A DNA stretch of 64,000 nucleotides from Enterobacteriaceae bacterium. GTDB taxonomy: Bacteria; Pseudomonadota; Gammaproteobacteria; Enterobacterales; Enterobacteriaceae. The stretch lies in contig JAISKF010000040.1 of the NCBI GenBank assembly GCA_031261005.1, positions 1 through 64,000 on the forward strand, in the 5' to 3' direction. Positions 1 to 8,739 of the stretch are shown here, one piece after another. Each line of letters begins with the position of its first letter. The first letter of the stretch is position 1. The notes beneath the pieces are model-generated. The model had not been told where the DNA came from. It ran no database searches and saw nothing but the letters and a program-made list of their open reading frames with translations. The translations under genes were made by a program, and so were the position numbers.

Positions 1-463
1 GACGCCATCGTCGAGTGATAATGAAATCATGATTGTTTTTTCTCCATTAACTGTTCAACCAGTGTGTCGTTCTCTGGTATATCTGTTTCTGTTTTTACAC
101 TTTGTTTCAATGATATATCGGAGAAAGTTGGAAAATTTATTGAGTACCTGCTCCGGCGGAATATCTGCCAGCGAGCTGACGACTTCCAGATTTCGAGCAG
201 GTAAGGGGATAACGTATTCATACCAATCCTTGTGGATACAGATTTTAGTTAAGATGTAATTTTTTAATTTGTGGATTTACATAATAAAATTGACTGTATT
301 TGTATCAGAAATGTACAAACAGTGCAGCATAAATAAGTAGCATTAAGATGAAATAACTCTTGCAAGATAACTAATAGCGATATTTTTTTACTGGCTTCAA
401 TGTAATTTTTTATGGCATGAATACAGGATAAAAAAGGGGAAATAGGGAATACATATCACCAAT
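1..463. other. AT-rich left edge, no supported gene
   Basis: No gene can be named here. On the minus strand an ATG at 221 sits behind an AAGG and opens a 64-codon frame ending at 27. An overlapping minus frame upstream (about 260 down to 130) reads more like protein (…YVIPLPARNLEVVSSL…) but has no good start and ends early. A frame change near 130 would join the two, so a small decayed gene is possible. The rest, about 260-463, is AT-rich with no clear signal. Confidence 0.3.
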
Positions 464-916
464 CTAAAGCTCATCTAAAAAAGTCTTATCCAATTGCTGA
501 AAAGCGTGTTTCAGTAGCTCTGCTAAGTTTTGATAAGTCGGTTCTTGTTCCAGCGGCTCAACATTTTGCCCTGCATCACTCAATTTCTCACGCAGTTCAT
601 GAAACCATTGTTTCAGTGTCGGCGGTAATGTGGAGACTGAACGCTTACCTAGCCACCATAGCCCTTGCATTGGCAAGCTACAGGCAAAAATAGCAGTTGC
701 GACGGCGACACCAAGCTGCCCTCCCATTGAGATCTGCCATGCCAGCGTGAAAATAGCCAACGGCGGCATAAAACGTACCCCAAAGCGCGTTGCTCTGGTT
801 ATGCGATTTTCAGGGAAAACCACCGCTAACCGTTTTTCGTTAGGCCATGTTTTCATGTAGGTTTGCCCGCGCTGAAAGATTTGAATCCAGCGAATCGGAC
901 CTGATGAACGCAGCAT
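464..916 (-). CDS. yfbV: UPF0208 inner-membrane protein YfbV
   Basis: A 150-residue membrane protein of the YfbV family. The family motifs [20 protein letters not shown] and [14 protein letters not shown], and the C-terminal [11 protein letters not shown], are all visible. Two hydrophobic segments lie at about residues 48-70 and 72-90, followed by a cytoplasmic tail. In E. coli the protein (TidL) helps insulate the Ter macrodomain from the rest of the chromosome; the biochemical role is unclear. It is divergent from ackA, exactly as in E. coli, and length matches the family (about 151). An AGGAG lies 11 nt before the ATG. Confidence 0.93.
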   Translation of the reverse strand: MLRSSGPIRWIQIFQRGQTYMKTWPNEKRLAVVFPENRITRATRFGVRFMPPLAIFTLAWQISMGGQLGVAVATAIFACSLPMQGLWWLGKRSVSTLPPTLKQWFHELREKLSDAGQNVEPLEQEPTYQNLAELLKHAFQQLDKTFLDEL

Positions 917-1375
917 TTAACTTTTTACTCCTGTCATTTCAGACATTTTTGTCATCTTTGATATTCTAAAATTCACACCTGAGTCACCGCCATTGCCGAA
1001 TAGAGCGGCGGTATATATACACTCAGCGACGATTCATACTATAATGCGCTATCAACTAATTTTGTAAAATTTAAACCAAATGTACAAAAATTTGATGTAG
1101 CTTAATAAATGCTCACATTTTTTTATTTGCATTTTATTTTTACACTATCTGGGATTATCCTAGCCGCGCCTTTTACCCTGTATATCTACTATAGATAAGA
1201 ACTGTAAATAGGTTGTAAATAGAATAACACCGATCGCCTGTTTTCAGGTAATTCTGTATAAATTGTATACAATATTAGAGTCCAATTCGCGGGTATGCAG
1301 CAGAGTGTTGTTTTGAGCTTTCATAATGTCTGCTTGCCTTATTTTTTCTAATTACGCATAAAATAGGTACTTTTC
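917..1375. promoter_or_regulatory. yfbV/ackA divergent promoter region
   Basis: This 459-bp AT-rich region between divergent genes must hold the ackA-pta and yfbV promoters. A perfect 12-bp palindrome, ATTGTATACAAT, lies at 1262-1273, about 100 nt before ackA, and could be an operator; no known regulator was matched. The ackA leader just before the ATG (ATAGGTACTT) resembles the E. coli leader. No convincing FNR or ArcA box was found by eye. Confidence 0.5.
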
Positions 1376-2578
1376 ATGTCGAGTAAGCTGGTTCTGGTCC
1401 TTAACTGTGGTAGTTCTTCTCTGAAATTTGCCATCATTGATGCTGCCAATGGCGAAGAACACCTTTCTGGTTTAGCCGAGTGTTTCAATCTTCCAGAAGC
1501 CCGTATCAAATGGAAAATGGACGGTAGCAAACACGAAGAAGCGCTTGGTGCTGGTGCAGCACACAGCGAAGCACTAAGTTTTATTGTGAATACTATTCTG
1601 GCGCAGAAACCAGAACTATCCAACAATCTGACGGCTATCGGTCATCGTATCGTGCATGGCGGCGAACAATTCACTCAGTCAGTCGTTATCAATGCCGATG
1701 TACTGAAAGGTATTCAAGCAGCGTCACCATTCGCACCGCTGCATAATCCAGCCGGTTTAATCGGTGTTGAAGAAGCATTTAAAGCATTCCCTGCACTTAA
1801 AAATAAAAATGTCGCTGTTTTTGATACCGCGTTCCATCAAACTATGCCGCAAGAATCTTATCTGTATGCGCTGCCGTACAGCTTATATAAAGAACACGGG
1901 ATTCGTCGTTATGGCTTCCACGGCACCAGCCACTACTATGTCAGCCGTGAAGCTGCCAAAATGCTGAACAAACCGGTAGAAGAGCTGAATGTAATCACTT
2001 GTCATTTAGGCAACGGCGGTTCTGTTTCTGCTATCCGTAACGGTAAATGTGTTGATACATCTATGGGTCTGACTCCGCTGGAAGGTTTAGTGATGGGTAC
2101 TCGCAGCGGTGACATCGATCCAGCCATCATTTTCCATCTATATGATGTGATGGGCTTGAGCATGGAACAGATCAACAAGATGCTGAACAAAGAATCTGGT
2201 TTGCAAGGTCTGACTGAAGTAACCAATGACTGCCGTTATGTTGAAGATAACTACGCTACGAAAGAAGATGCTAAACGCGCTATGGACGTATTCTGCCACC
2301 GTTTAGCGAAATACATCGGTGCTTATACTTCACTGATGGACGGTCGTCTGGACGCCGTGATCTTCACTGGCGGTATTGGTGAAAACGCGGCAATGGTTCG
2401 TGAACTGTCTTTAGCTAAACTGTCTCTGCTGGGCTTCGCTGTTGACCATGATCGTAATCTGGCAGCTCGTTTCGGTAAATCCGGTAACATCGCTAAAGAT
2501 GGCGCTCGTGCAGCATTGATTATCCCAACTAACGAAGAGTTAGTTATCGCAGAAGACGCAGCCCGTCTTACCGCGTAA
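1376..2578 (+). CDS. ackA: Acetate kinase
   Basis: Converts acetyl phosphate and ADP to acetate and ATP, the last step of the Pta-AckA overflow and fermentation route in the cytosol. It has 400 residues, like E. coli AckA. The N-terminal [10 protein letters not shown] holds Asn10. Catalytic and substrate residues are in place: Arg91 in HRIVHGG, Asp150 in VFDTAFH, His182 in YGFHGTSH, Arg243 in GTRSGD, and Glu387 in PTNEEL; the nucleotide loop HLGNGGS is at about 210-216. pta follows after 165 bp on the same strand. AckA itself is of ordinary enterobacterial type, unlike its pta partner. Confidence 0.98.
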   Translation: MSSKLVLVLNCGSSSLKFAIIDAANGEEHLSGLAECFNLPEARIKWKMDGSKHEEALGAGAAHSEALSFIVNTILAQKPELSNNLTAIGHRIVHGGEQFTQSVVINADVLKGIQAASPFAPLHNPAGLIGVEEAFKAFPALKNKNVAVFDTAFHQTMPQESYLYALPYSLYKEHGIRRYGFHGTSHYYVSREAAKMLNKPVEELNVITCHLGNGGSVSAIRNGKCVDTSMGLTPLEGLVMGTRSGDIDPAIIFHLYDVMGLSMEQINKMLNKESGLQGLTEVTNDCRYVEDNYATKEDAKRAMDVFCHRLAKYIGAYTSLMDGRLDAVIFTGGIGENAAMVRELSLAKLSLLGFAVDHDRNLAARFGKSGNIAKDGARAALIIPTNEELVIAEDAARLTA

Positions 2579-2589
2579 AAAAAACGAAC

Positions 2590-2615
2590 ACACCGTCAGC
2601 TCAGGCTGGCGGTGT
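2590..2615 (+). terminator. Hairpin between ackA and pta
   Basis: ACACCGTCAG (2590-2599) pairs with CTGGCGGTGT (2606-2615) through ten base pairs, one of them T-G, around a 6-nt loop. Only TGCTTT follows, so it is more likely an attenuator or mRNA-stability hairpin than a full terminator. It could set the ackA:pta expression ratio. Confidence 0.5.
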
Positions 2616-2743
2616 TGCTTTGATGAACGCGTAATCTAAATATCACGGTTTTATCGTAAATTTTTAGATCAACACGTTTCTAAAAGATTAACTAAATCAA
2701 TTAAATAATAAATTTATACATTATCTTAGAGGTACTACCTACA

Positions 2744-3724
2744 ATGGAACTTTTTGAAGAGTTAGAAGGAAAAATTAAGGGTACGAACAAAACTATCGTT
2801 TTCCCTGAAGGTGAAGACGTTCGCGTACTTGGCGCAGCAGTGCGTTTACAAGCAGATGGTTTATTAAAACCCATCATTCTTGGTGTCACCGCAGATATTA
2901 AAAAGACAGCATCAGAAAACAACTGGGATTTAAGTACCGTAACCGTTCTTGATCCAGCAACTTATCCTGCTGCTGATTTAGACGCAATGGTTGCATCATT
3001 AGTTGAACGCCGTAAAGGTAAACTTGATGAAGCAACTGCGCGTAAATTACTTAATGATGTGAACTACTTCGGTACGATGTTAGTTTACATGGGTCTTGCT
3101 GACGGTATGGTTTCCGGCGCAACTCACCCAACCGGTGATACAGTACGTCCAGCGCTGCAAATCATCAAGACTGCACCGGGTTCATCACGTATTTCCGGCG
3201 CATTCATTATGCAAAAGGGTAAAGAACGTTACGTTTTCTCTGATGCGGCAATCAACATTGATATTGATGCGCCAACGATGGCTGAAATTGCAGTGCAATC
3301 TGCGGCAACAGCAAAAGTATTCGGTATCGATCCTAAAGTTGCGATGCTTTCATTCTCAACGAAAGGTTCAGCGTCCGCACCGCAAGCCACTAAAGTTGCC
3401 GAAGCAACTGAACTGGCTCACGCTTTAGCACCAGATTTAGCTCTTGATGGTGAATTACAATTTGACGCGGCTTTCGTACCGTCTGTTGGCGCATCAAAAG
3501 CACCAGGTTCTAAAGTAGCTGGTCAGGCTAATGTATTCATCTTCCCGGATCTGCAATCAGGCAACATTGGCTACAAAATTGCTCAACGTCTTGGCGGATA
3601 CGAAGCTATCGGACCGATCCTGCAAGGTTTAGCAAAACCTGTTTCTGACTTGTCACGCGGTGCCAACGAAGAAGATGTTTACAAAGTAGCTATTATCACG
3701 GCTGCTCAGGCATTAAATAGCTAA
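2744..3724 (+). CDS. pta: Phosphate acetyltransferase, short form
   Basis: Interconverts acetyl-CoA plus phosphate and acetyl phosphate plus CoA, feeding AckA. It has 326 residues and consists of the PTA_PTB catalytic domain only. The usual Enterobacterales Pta is about 714 residues with N-terminal BioD-like and DRTGG regulatory domains, which are missing here. This is no truncation: the start MELFEELEGKIKG and the segments NYFGTMLVYMGLADGMVSGA and TGDTVRPALQIIKTAPGSSR read like the short Pta of Lactobacillales/Bacilli. Catalytic-core motifs QFDAAFVPSV, VFIFPDLQSGNIGYK and PVSDLSRGA are intact, and AGAGGT precedes the ATG. Inference: horizontal replacement of the long gene at its native locus, with loss of NADH/pyruvate regulation. 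Confidence 0.95.
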   Translation: MELFEELEGKIKGTNKTIVFPEGEDVRVLGAAVRLQADGLLKPIILGVTADIKKTASENNWDLSTVTVLDPATYPAADLDAMVASLVERRKGKLDEATARKLLNDVNYFGTMLVYMGLADGMVSGATHPTGDTVRPALQIIKTAPGSSRISGAFIMQKGKERYVFSDAAINIDIDAPTMAEIAVQSAATAKVFGIDPKVAMLSFSTKGSASAPQATKVAEATELAHALAPDLALDGELQFDAAFVPSVGASKAPGSKVAGQANVFIFPDLQSGNIGYKIAQRLGGYEAIGPILQGLAKPVSDLSRGANEEDVYKVAIITAAQALNS

Positions 3725-3850
3725 TCTGAACTTTGGATAAGAAATTATATTATTACGATTAATTTCAAAGAATTATGAAATTTTTTCGTAGGGGCGGCAA
3801 CCTGCCGCCCGTGAATCTACCGCGTTGTTAATCCAGACGATTACTAATAT
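3723..3850 (+). repeat. MITE-like hairpin repeat, copy 1
   Basis: It starts on the pta stop codon with a weakened terminal repeat (AATCTGAACTTTGGATAAG), then the family block ATTATTACGATTAATTTCAAA, and the core hairpin GGGCGGCAACCTGCCGCCC at about 3793-3811, followed by CCGCGTTGTTAAT. The right half is missing. It shares extended identity with the copies at 11386, 21677, 34181 and 37481. Confidence 0.85.
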
Positions 3851-3861
3851 AACGTAAACAT

Positions 3862-3894
3862 AAATGCCGGATTCTGTTAAAAAATCCGGCATTT
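3862..3894. terminator. Bidirectional terminator, pta / ABC operon
   Basis: A perfect 12-bp stem, AAATGCCGGATT (3862-3873) with AATCCGGCATTT (3883-3894), has a 9-nt A-rich loop and T-runs on both strands. It lies between the convergent pta and ABC transporter genes and can serve both. Confidence 0.85.
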
Positions 3895-3922
3895 TTACTA
3901 ATAAATATAAAGCAATAAAGAT

Positions 3923-4723
3923 CTACGCAGCCTGCCCCGTTGCCCTACGCAAAAAAGCTCTGGTCCGTTCATTGCGCGGTTGAGTAAATAGCTGTTTGGG
4001 ATAACCAAATTCTACGATTCTTCCCGCTTCAGTAAAATAGATTAGATCGCTGACATCTTCGGCAAAACGCATCTCATGTGTTACCAAAATACAAGTTATA
4101 CCCTCTTCCACCAAATCACGGATTACACTCAGCACTTCGCCGACCATTTCGGGATCGAGCGCCGAAGTCACTTCATCAAACAAAATCAATTCGGGTCGCA
4201 TTGCTAAAGCGCGTGCAATCGCTACGCGCTGTTGCTGACCGCCGGACAACTCACCAGGGAAAGCCGCTTCTTTATGTTCCATATGCACTTTACGTAATAG
4301 CTTAAAAGCACGATCGGCAGCTTCCTGACGTGACATACCCATCACTTTCACAGGCGGCAAGATCAGATTGTCCAAAACCGTCAGATGAGGAAATAAGTTA
4401 TATTGTTGAAAAACAAACCCAACACGTTTGCGTAGATCAACAAATTCGGTTTCTGCTTTCAATTCATGAACAGGAATACCACAAACGTTGAGTTCGCCGC
4501 GTTGCGGACGCAGCAGACCCGTGATCGTCCGCAGAATCGTTGATTTACCTGATCCCGATGGACCAATAATAGAGATTGCCTGCCCTTGACGGACACTGAA
4601 ATCAATACCTTTCAGCACTTCTATATCACCAAAAGAGAGGTGAACATCGCTAAGTTGCACTAACGGTTGCTGCTGATCATTCCTGCCAGCAGCGGAATAA
4701 GACAACATATTAGAATCGCTCAT
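3923..4723 (-). CDS. Polar amino-acid ABC transporter, ATP-binding subunit
   Basis: ATPase of a PAAT-type importer. From the chosen start (MSDSN) it has 266 residues: Walker A GPSGSGKS at 54-61, Q-loop FQQYNLFPHLTVL, signature LSGGQQQRVAIARAL at about 159, Walker B LILFDE with Glu about 184, and the switch histidine in VTHEMRFA. An ATG at 4750 exists but lies deep in the upstream permease and has no ribosome site; the start at 4723 has GGA and a 14-nt overlap with the permease, which suggests coupled translation. It is the last gene of a four-gene operon. The substrate cannot be named from sequence. Confidence 0.93.
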   Translation of the reverse strand: MSDSNMLSYSAAGRNDQQQPLVQLSDVHLSFGDIEVLKGIDFSVRQGQAISIIGPSGSGKSTILRTITGLLRPQRGELNVCGIPVHELKAETEFVDLRKRVGFVFQQYNLFPHLTVLDNLILPPVKVMGMSRQEAADRAFKLLRKVHMEHKEAAFPGELSGGQQQRVAIARALAMRPELILFDEVTSALDPEMVGEVLSVIRDLVEEGITCILVTHEMRFAEDVSDLIYFTEAGRIVEFGYPKQLFTQPRNERTRAFLRRATGQAA

Positions 4724-5597
4724 AATGTTTTTCCAGCAGCCGTGTAACACGGGAAATTGGATAGCAGTAATAGAAAAAGAACAGCAGCAGTGTTAAATAA
4801 ATCAGCACCGTAAAATCAATTTGTGCCACCGTATTGCTGGCGATCGTCGCCATATCGACAACATCATGAACACCCACCAGCGACGCCAGCGAGGTACTCA
4901 TCGTGATGCTGGCATAAACATTCATCCACGGCGGCAACATACGCCGCACACACTGCGGCAGAATCACATAACGGAAAATCTGATTACGCTTAAACGCCAG
5001 CGATTGCGCGGCTTCCCATTGTGCGCTGGGAATCGACTGTATCGCACCGCGAAAAATTTCGGCAATAATGGTACTGGCGGGCAATCCCAATCCGATAACC
5101 ACTTTGATCCAGTCAGGAAACGAAAAATACCAATGCCAGATATGCAGCTCAAAAGGAAATACATAAGTGGTGAAATAGATCAGTACCAGCATGGGTACAT
5201 TGCGAAATACCTGCACGTAATAACCGATCACACGGCGCAACGCGCGTGATGGCGCTAACGATAATGCGCCAATAACAATCCCCAATATCGTTCCTGACAG
5301 CATCACCAACACACTGATTTCAATATTGGTCAACATGCCGATTACTAACGATGGCAGCCAGTTCCAGATCAGCGGCACTACGTGCGGTGCTGTTCCCGTC
5401 ACTGCCCAGAAAATATTCAGCACCGCCAGCGCTAACAGGAAGAGAAACCAGCGATCAGAAAGTAATGCACCTAACCATGTTTTATGCCAATTGCGGCGGC
5501 TAACTTTGGGAGATGAAACTTCGGAAGATGCAGATTTTGGAGAAACGGCTTTCGGCAAAGTCACCTCTACAGAAATAATATTATTGACCATAGCCAT
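4710..5597 (-). CDS. Amino-acid ABC transporter permease (second)
   Basis: A 295-residue inner-membrane permease of the HisM/GltK class. A polar N-terminal extension of about 40 residues, rich in Ser, Pro and Lys, precedes the first membrane segment at about 50-65. The EAA loop is EAAQSLAFKRNQIFRYVILP, which contacts the ATPase, and the RNVPMLVLIYF motif is typical of the family. It overlaps the upstream permease by 17 nt and the ATPase by 14 nt, indicating a tightly coupled operon. The long N-terminal tail is unusual for the family and was kept because GAGG lies just before this ATG. Confidence 0.92.
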   Translation of the reverse strand: MAMVNNIISVEVTLPKAVSPKSASSEVSSPKVSRRNWHKTWLGALLSDRWFLFLLALAVLNIFWAVTGTAPHVVPLIWNWLPSLVIGMLTNIEISVLVMLSGTILGIVIGALSLAPSRALRRVIGYYVQVFRNVPMLVLIYFTTYVFPFELHIWHWYFSFPDWIKVVIGLGLPASTIIAEIFRGAIQSIPSAQWEAAQSLAFKRNQIFRYVILPQCVRRMLPPWMNVYASITMSTSLASLVGVHDVVDMATIASNTVAQIDFTVLIYLTLLLFFFYYCYPISRVTRLLEKHYERF

Positions 5598-6321
5598 GTA
5601 TCCTCAGTCGATTTTCCAGCCAGCGACCAGCAAGGCTAACCAACCAGGTCAGCACACCAAAATAGATCAGCACCAGTATCAGCAGTTCCAGTACATTATC
5701 GCGCTGCGACCAAATCATAATGGACTCATAAGTAATATCGCCCACGGCAATCGCTGATGCGACGGCGGTCATTTTCACTAAATCCACCATATTGTTAACC
5801 AGCGCAGGCAACGCAAAACGCACTGCAAGCGGCAGTTGTATATACCAAAAAATTTGGCGGCGAGTGAATGCTAATGAATGTGAGGCTTCGATCGTCACGG
5901 GTGATACCGCATCAATACCCGCGCGCAGCACTTCAGCATGGAATACGGCTTTATGTATCGCGACCACTAAAACCACCCACATCAACGGTGAAATGGGGCT
6001 TGTACCGTGAGTTATTTTCTGTGTAATCAACATATTAAGCACCAGAAACGCGCAATAAAGCTGTACCAGAACGGGGGTATTGCGTACTAATTCAATAAAG
6101 GCACTCACGGGCGCTTTTACCCATCGAAAACGGCTGCCAAGCGCACCAGTAAACAACACGCCAATAATAAGGCTGACAGGAAGAGTAAGCAGACATAAAC
6201 GCAGCGACACCAACATGCCATCAAGAAATGCTGTTCTGTCCATCGAATCGAGGACAAATGAGTAATTCAGCCCGATTGACTTAAAAAATGCCAACAATGT
6301 CTCTGTCATCGTCTCTGCCAT
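5581..6321 (-). CDS. Amino-acid ABC transporter permease (first)
   Basis: A 246-residue permease with about five membrane segments and the His/Glu/Gln permease motif ELVRNTPVLVQLY. The EAA loop is EASHSLAFTRRQIFWYIQLP. It would form the channel as a heterodimer with the product of 4710-5597. It starts 26 nt after the binding-protein gene. The paired permeases and single ATPase match the Glt/GlnH arrangement; related operons import glutamate/aspartate or other polar amino acids. Confidence 0.93.
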   Translation of the reverse strand: MAETMTETLLAFFKSIGLNYSFVLDSMDRTAFLDGMLVSLRLCLLTLPVSLIIGVLFTGALGSRFRWVKAPVSAFIELVRNTPVLVQLYCAFLVLNMLITQKITHGTSPISPLMWVVLVVAIHKAVFHAEVLRAGIDAVSPVTIEASHSLAFTRRQIFWYIQLPLAVRFALPALVNNMVDLVKMTAVASAIAVGDITYESIMIWSQRDNVLELLILVLIYFGVLTWLVSLAGRWLENRLRIHGYGQ

Positions 6322-6347
6322 AGTGGTCTCTTCCCCTTAATTTATAG

Positions 6348-7196
6348 TTAATTCGCTGCGCTAAAGGTTTTGTGCAGCGTTTCCAACAACGGTTGGGGCG
6401 GCGTAATGCCTAAACGTTTTTCCTCATCGATCAACCAGCCGGTTTTATGCCAAGATTTAACGATTTTATCGACGGCTGCGATGGTGTCGGCTTCACCTTT
6501 GCGCGTCCAAACAACGGAATCTGCTGGCAAAAGTTCATCTTTAATCGGCGCTTGATACTGCGCCCACTCGCCGCCTTTACGGACTAACGGGTGAATCAGC
6601 GTTGAGTCATGTACGGCTGCCGCACACTGCCCGCCTTGCAGCGCTAACAGTGAATCAGAAGAGCTTTTATAGCCTTTAGTCACAGCGCCGTATTGTTCAG
6701 CGAGCGGACGGGCAAAACTGCTGCCTTGCGATACGCAGACCGGCTTACCGCGCAGATCTTCCCATTTGGTAATACCGCTAGTTTTCAGCGTCAACGCTGT
6801 ACCGCCGACACGATAAAATGGTGTTGGTGCGTAACCCATGCTTTCCGCTCGTTCTGGATTCAATTCCATCGAAGCGATCAACAGATCGACTTTGCCAGCC
6901 AATAAAAACTGAGTGCGCGTTGCGGTTTGCACTGGCACCAGTTCAGCCTCAACACCTAAATCCTGAGCTAATTTGCGCGCTAAGTCGGGATTCCAGCCCA
7001 CTAATTTTTGGGTTGCCGGATCAACAGATCCGAAATCACCGCCATTAACTAACACGCCGATAGCGACTTTGTGGCGTGAGTTGATCTTATCCAGAGTGGC
7101 ATCTGCCTGTACTACGGCGGGGATCGCGATCATTATTACTGCTGTAAGCGCTAAACGACGAAATAATGTTGATTTGTTTGGTTTAATACGTTTCAT
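6348..7196 (-). CDS. Amino-acid ABC transporter substrate-binding protein
   Basis: A 282-residue periplasmic receptor of the SBP_bac_3 family. The signal peptide is at 1-31, with an AVVQA/D cleavage site. The mature protein begins LDKINSRHKVAIGVL, and the family pattern GWNPDLARKLAQDLGVEAELV and the TRTQFLLAGKVDLLIASM hinge are present. There is one more Cys pair (CVSQGSSF and GGQCAAAV) about 40 residues apart, which could form a disulfide. It is first in the operon, so the operon promoter must lie in the 7197-7429 gap. The operon occupies the region where E. coli has yfcC (after pta); E. coli hisJQMP, a related system, lies between yfcH and ubiX. Confidence 0.93.
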   Translation of the reverse strand: MKRIKPNKSTLFRRLALTAVIMIAIPAVVQADATLDKINSRHKVAIGVLVNGGDFGSVDPATQKLVGWNPDLARKLAQDLGVEAELVPVQTATRTQFLLAGKVDLLIASMELNPERAESMGYAPTPFYRVGGTALTLKTSGITKWEDLRGKPVCVSQGSSFARPLAEQYGAVTKGYKSSSDSLLALQGGQCAAAVHDSTLIHPLVRKGGEWAQYQAPIKDELLPADSVVWTRKGEADTIAAVDKIVKSWHKTGWLIDEEKRLGITPPQPLLETLHKTFSAAN

Positions 7197-7227
7197 AGTT
7201 CTAGTCCTTTGCTGTTTTTATGTTTAA

Positions 7228-7414
7228 AAATAATGTCAAATAAGAAAATGGTAAAAAAGATGTTAATACATTGATAATAAATAATAATTTGTAGGGGCGG
7301 CAATCTGCCGCCCGTTGATTTCACTGCGGTTTGCGGGCGACAGATTACCCTCACAAAAAATCACATAATCATCTGAAATTTATCGTAAAAATATCATTTT
7401 TATTTGAAGTTCAG
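7228..7414 (-). repeat. MITE-like hairpin repeat, copy 2 (inverted)
   Basis: A near-complete copy in inverse orientation. The right end ATAAGAAAATGG lies near 7234; AATAATTTGTAGGGGCGGC with the hairpin GGGCGGCAATCTGCCGCCC follows at about 7296-7314, then TGCGGGCGACAGATT, and the left end with TTTGAAGTTCAGGTT is near 7400-7414. It lies between the ABC operon start and the end of the DUF1847 gene, so it may also sit inside the ABC operon promoter region. Confidence 0.85.
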
Positions 7415-7429
7415 GTTATCTATATTTTT

Positions 7430-8137
7430 CTATCTATTTCTATTAATTTTTCTTTCCGCTGCATTTCCCAGCGCGCGATCACTTTCATTTAATGCCACAC
7501 CACTTAGCAGACGTTTATAGTAAGAGTGGCTGGTATTCAGCGCGCCAATCGGGTTATGTGCCAATACCCGATCTTTCACAATTAAATAGGTAACCGGCGC
7601 GGCGGAATATTTGATAAATAACGAATCATGACCGACACAAAGCCCGCTAATCACATTGAGATCCGTTTTTTCCTGATTACATAACTCCGCTTGCATAATC
7701 GGGTTACACATTGCTTCGTAACCACCTGGTTTGATTTTGTCTTGATCGGCAATGCCGACACTGCATTTATCCGTCGCACCCACTTTGCACAGCACGCCAA
7801 ACGTCTCAAAACCATTCGCGCGGAGTATGTCGGCGAAGATCCGGTTTTCTTGAATCACCCCAAAGCAAGACGCAATACCGATCTTTCGCGCCCCGATTTT
7901 TTTGGCAAAAACGACAATCTCCTCCACCCGTGTTAATTGCCCGTAATACTGCCCCTCGACCTGAGCGGACGCCTGCATGATTTGGTTCACTTGCGGGTCA
8001 TCACTGAATGATGACAGGCTCTCTTGCAAGAGTTCCTCATTACCCTCTGCCGTTGTCAGGCATTTTCTGGGGAACTCTTTTCCCCGACTGTGACAATTAA
8101 GAAAATTACATTCGGTACAACTGAATTTATTTGCCAT
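7430..8137 (-). CDS. DUF1847 putative metal-binding protein
   Basis: A 235-residue cytosolic protein of the DUF1847 family; function unknown. The N-terminal cysteines C7, C10, C15 and C26 (CTECNFLNC…KC) suggest a metal or Fe-S site. Further conserved cysteines are in ASCFGV, EAMCNPIMQAELC and ISGLCVGHDSLFIKYS; the block ending VKDRVLAHNPIGA is the family hallmark. The family is mostly known from anaerobes such as Clostridia. The start at 8137 is preferred because GGGAGC lies 10 nt before it and immediately downstream of the alternative ATG at 8155. It stands alone, flanked by repeat copies, as expected for an acquired gene. Confidence 0.85.
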   Translation of the reverse strand: MANKFSCTECNFLNCHSRGKEFPRKCLTTAEGNEELLQESLSSFSDDPQVNQIMQASAQVEGQYYGQLTRVEEIVVFAKKIGARKIGIASCFGVIQENRIFADILRANGFETFGVLCKVGATDKCSVGIADQDKIKPGGYEAMCNPIMQAELCNQEKTDLNVISGLCVGHDSLFIKYSAAPVTYLIVKDRVLAHNPIGALNTSHSYYKRLLSGVALNESDRALGNAAERKINRNR

Positions 8138-8739
8138 AAAAAACAAAGCTCCCATGTTGATTTCAATCTTTATATTTAGTGCTTTGAAAATACCTTTTCC
8201 CTACGAAGGCAGAACAGCAAAAAACAACATATTTGAGATCAAGATCAACATTAACTAAATTAAATTTATATAATTATATTTTGTTTAGATTTTATTTAAT
8301 CAATACGTAAATGTATTTCTTTTTGCATTAAAGTCGATTAATGCTTAGGAAGTAAATATCTTTTCAGTATATTTAATATGGATTTTTTATAACGATATAG
8401 CATTAAAGTACAAATACACAAAATAAATTAAAAACAATGTAATAACTACATAACCAGTTTACTTATTCATATAATTTATAGATATAATCATCGAACAAAT
8501 AATCTTTCTGATAAAAATATTATCTATTGTAATCAATTTAAAGGATAAATTTTCGCTTAGAATATTTATCCATTCCATATAATTAAAATACCGAAATACA
8601 ACCGGTTCGTAATAATTCGCATTAAGGCAGATATAAATCTGCAGAGAAAAATAGGGATAAGATAATTTTGAATAAGAAAATGGTAAAATTGTAGGGAAAC
8701 AGAATGTCGCCCTACGGAAAATGACATAAATATTTGAAA
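8138..8739. other. AT-rich intergenic region with decayed repeat
   Basis: About 600 bp without a gene. A weak FNR-like half match (GAGATCAAGATCAA, 8235-8248) lies about 100 nt before the DUF1847 start and would suit an anaerobic gene, but only one half-site is good. At about 8660-8740 a decayed inverted copy of the MITE-like repeat is visible (ATAAGAAAATGGTAAAATTG, GTAGGG…CCCTAC, ATTTGAAATTA). The middle shows nothing but A/T runs. Confidence 0.4.

Noticed and set aside
2744-3724. pta as a truncated long Pta
   Set aside because: The N-terminus is a complete short-Pta start with its own ribosome site, and internal blocks are of a different subfamily from the enterobacterial C-terminal domain.
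4721-4750. ATG at 4750 as start of the ABC ATPase
   Set aside because: It would add nine unconserved residues inside the permease gene and has no ribosome site; the start at 4723 fits the coupled overlap.
8235-8248. FNR box before the DUF1847 gene
   Set aside because: Only one half-site (ATCAA) is good; kept as a remark, not as a called site.
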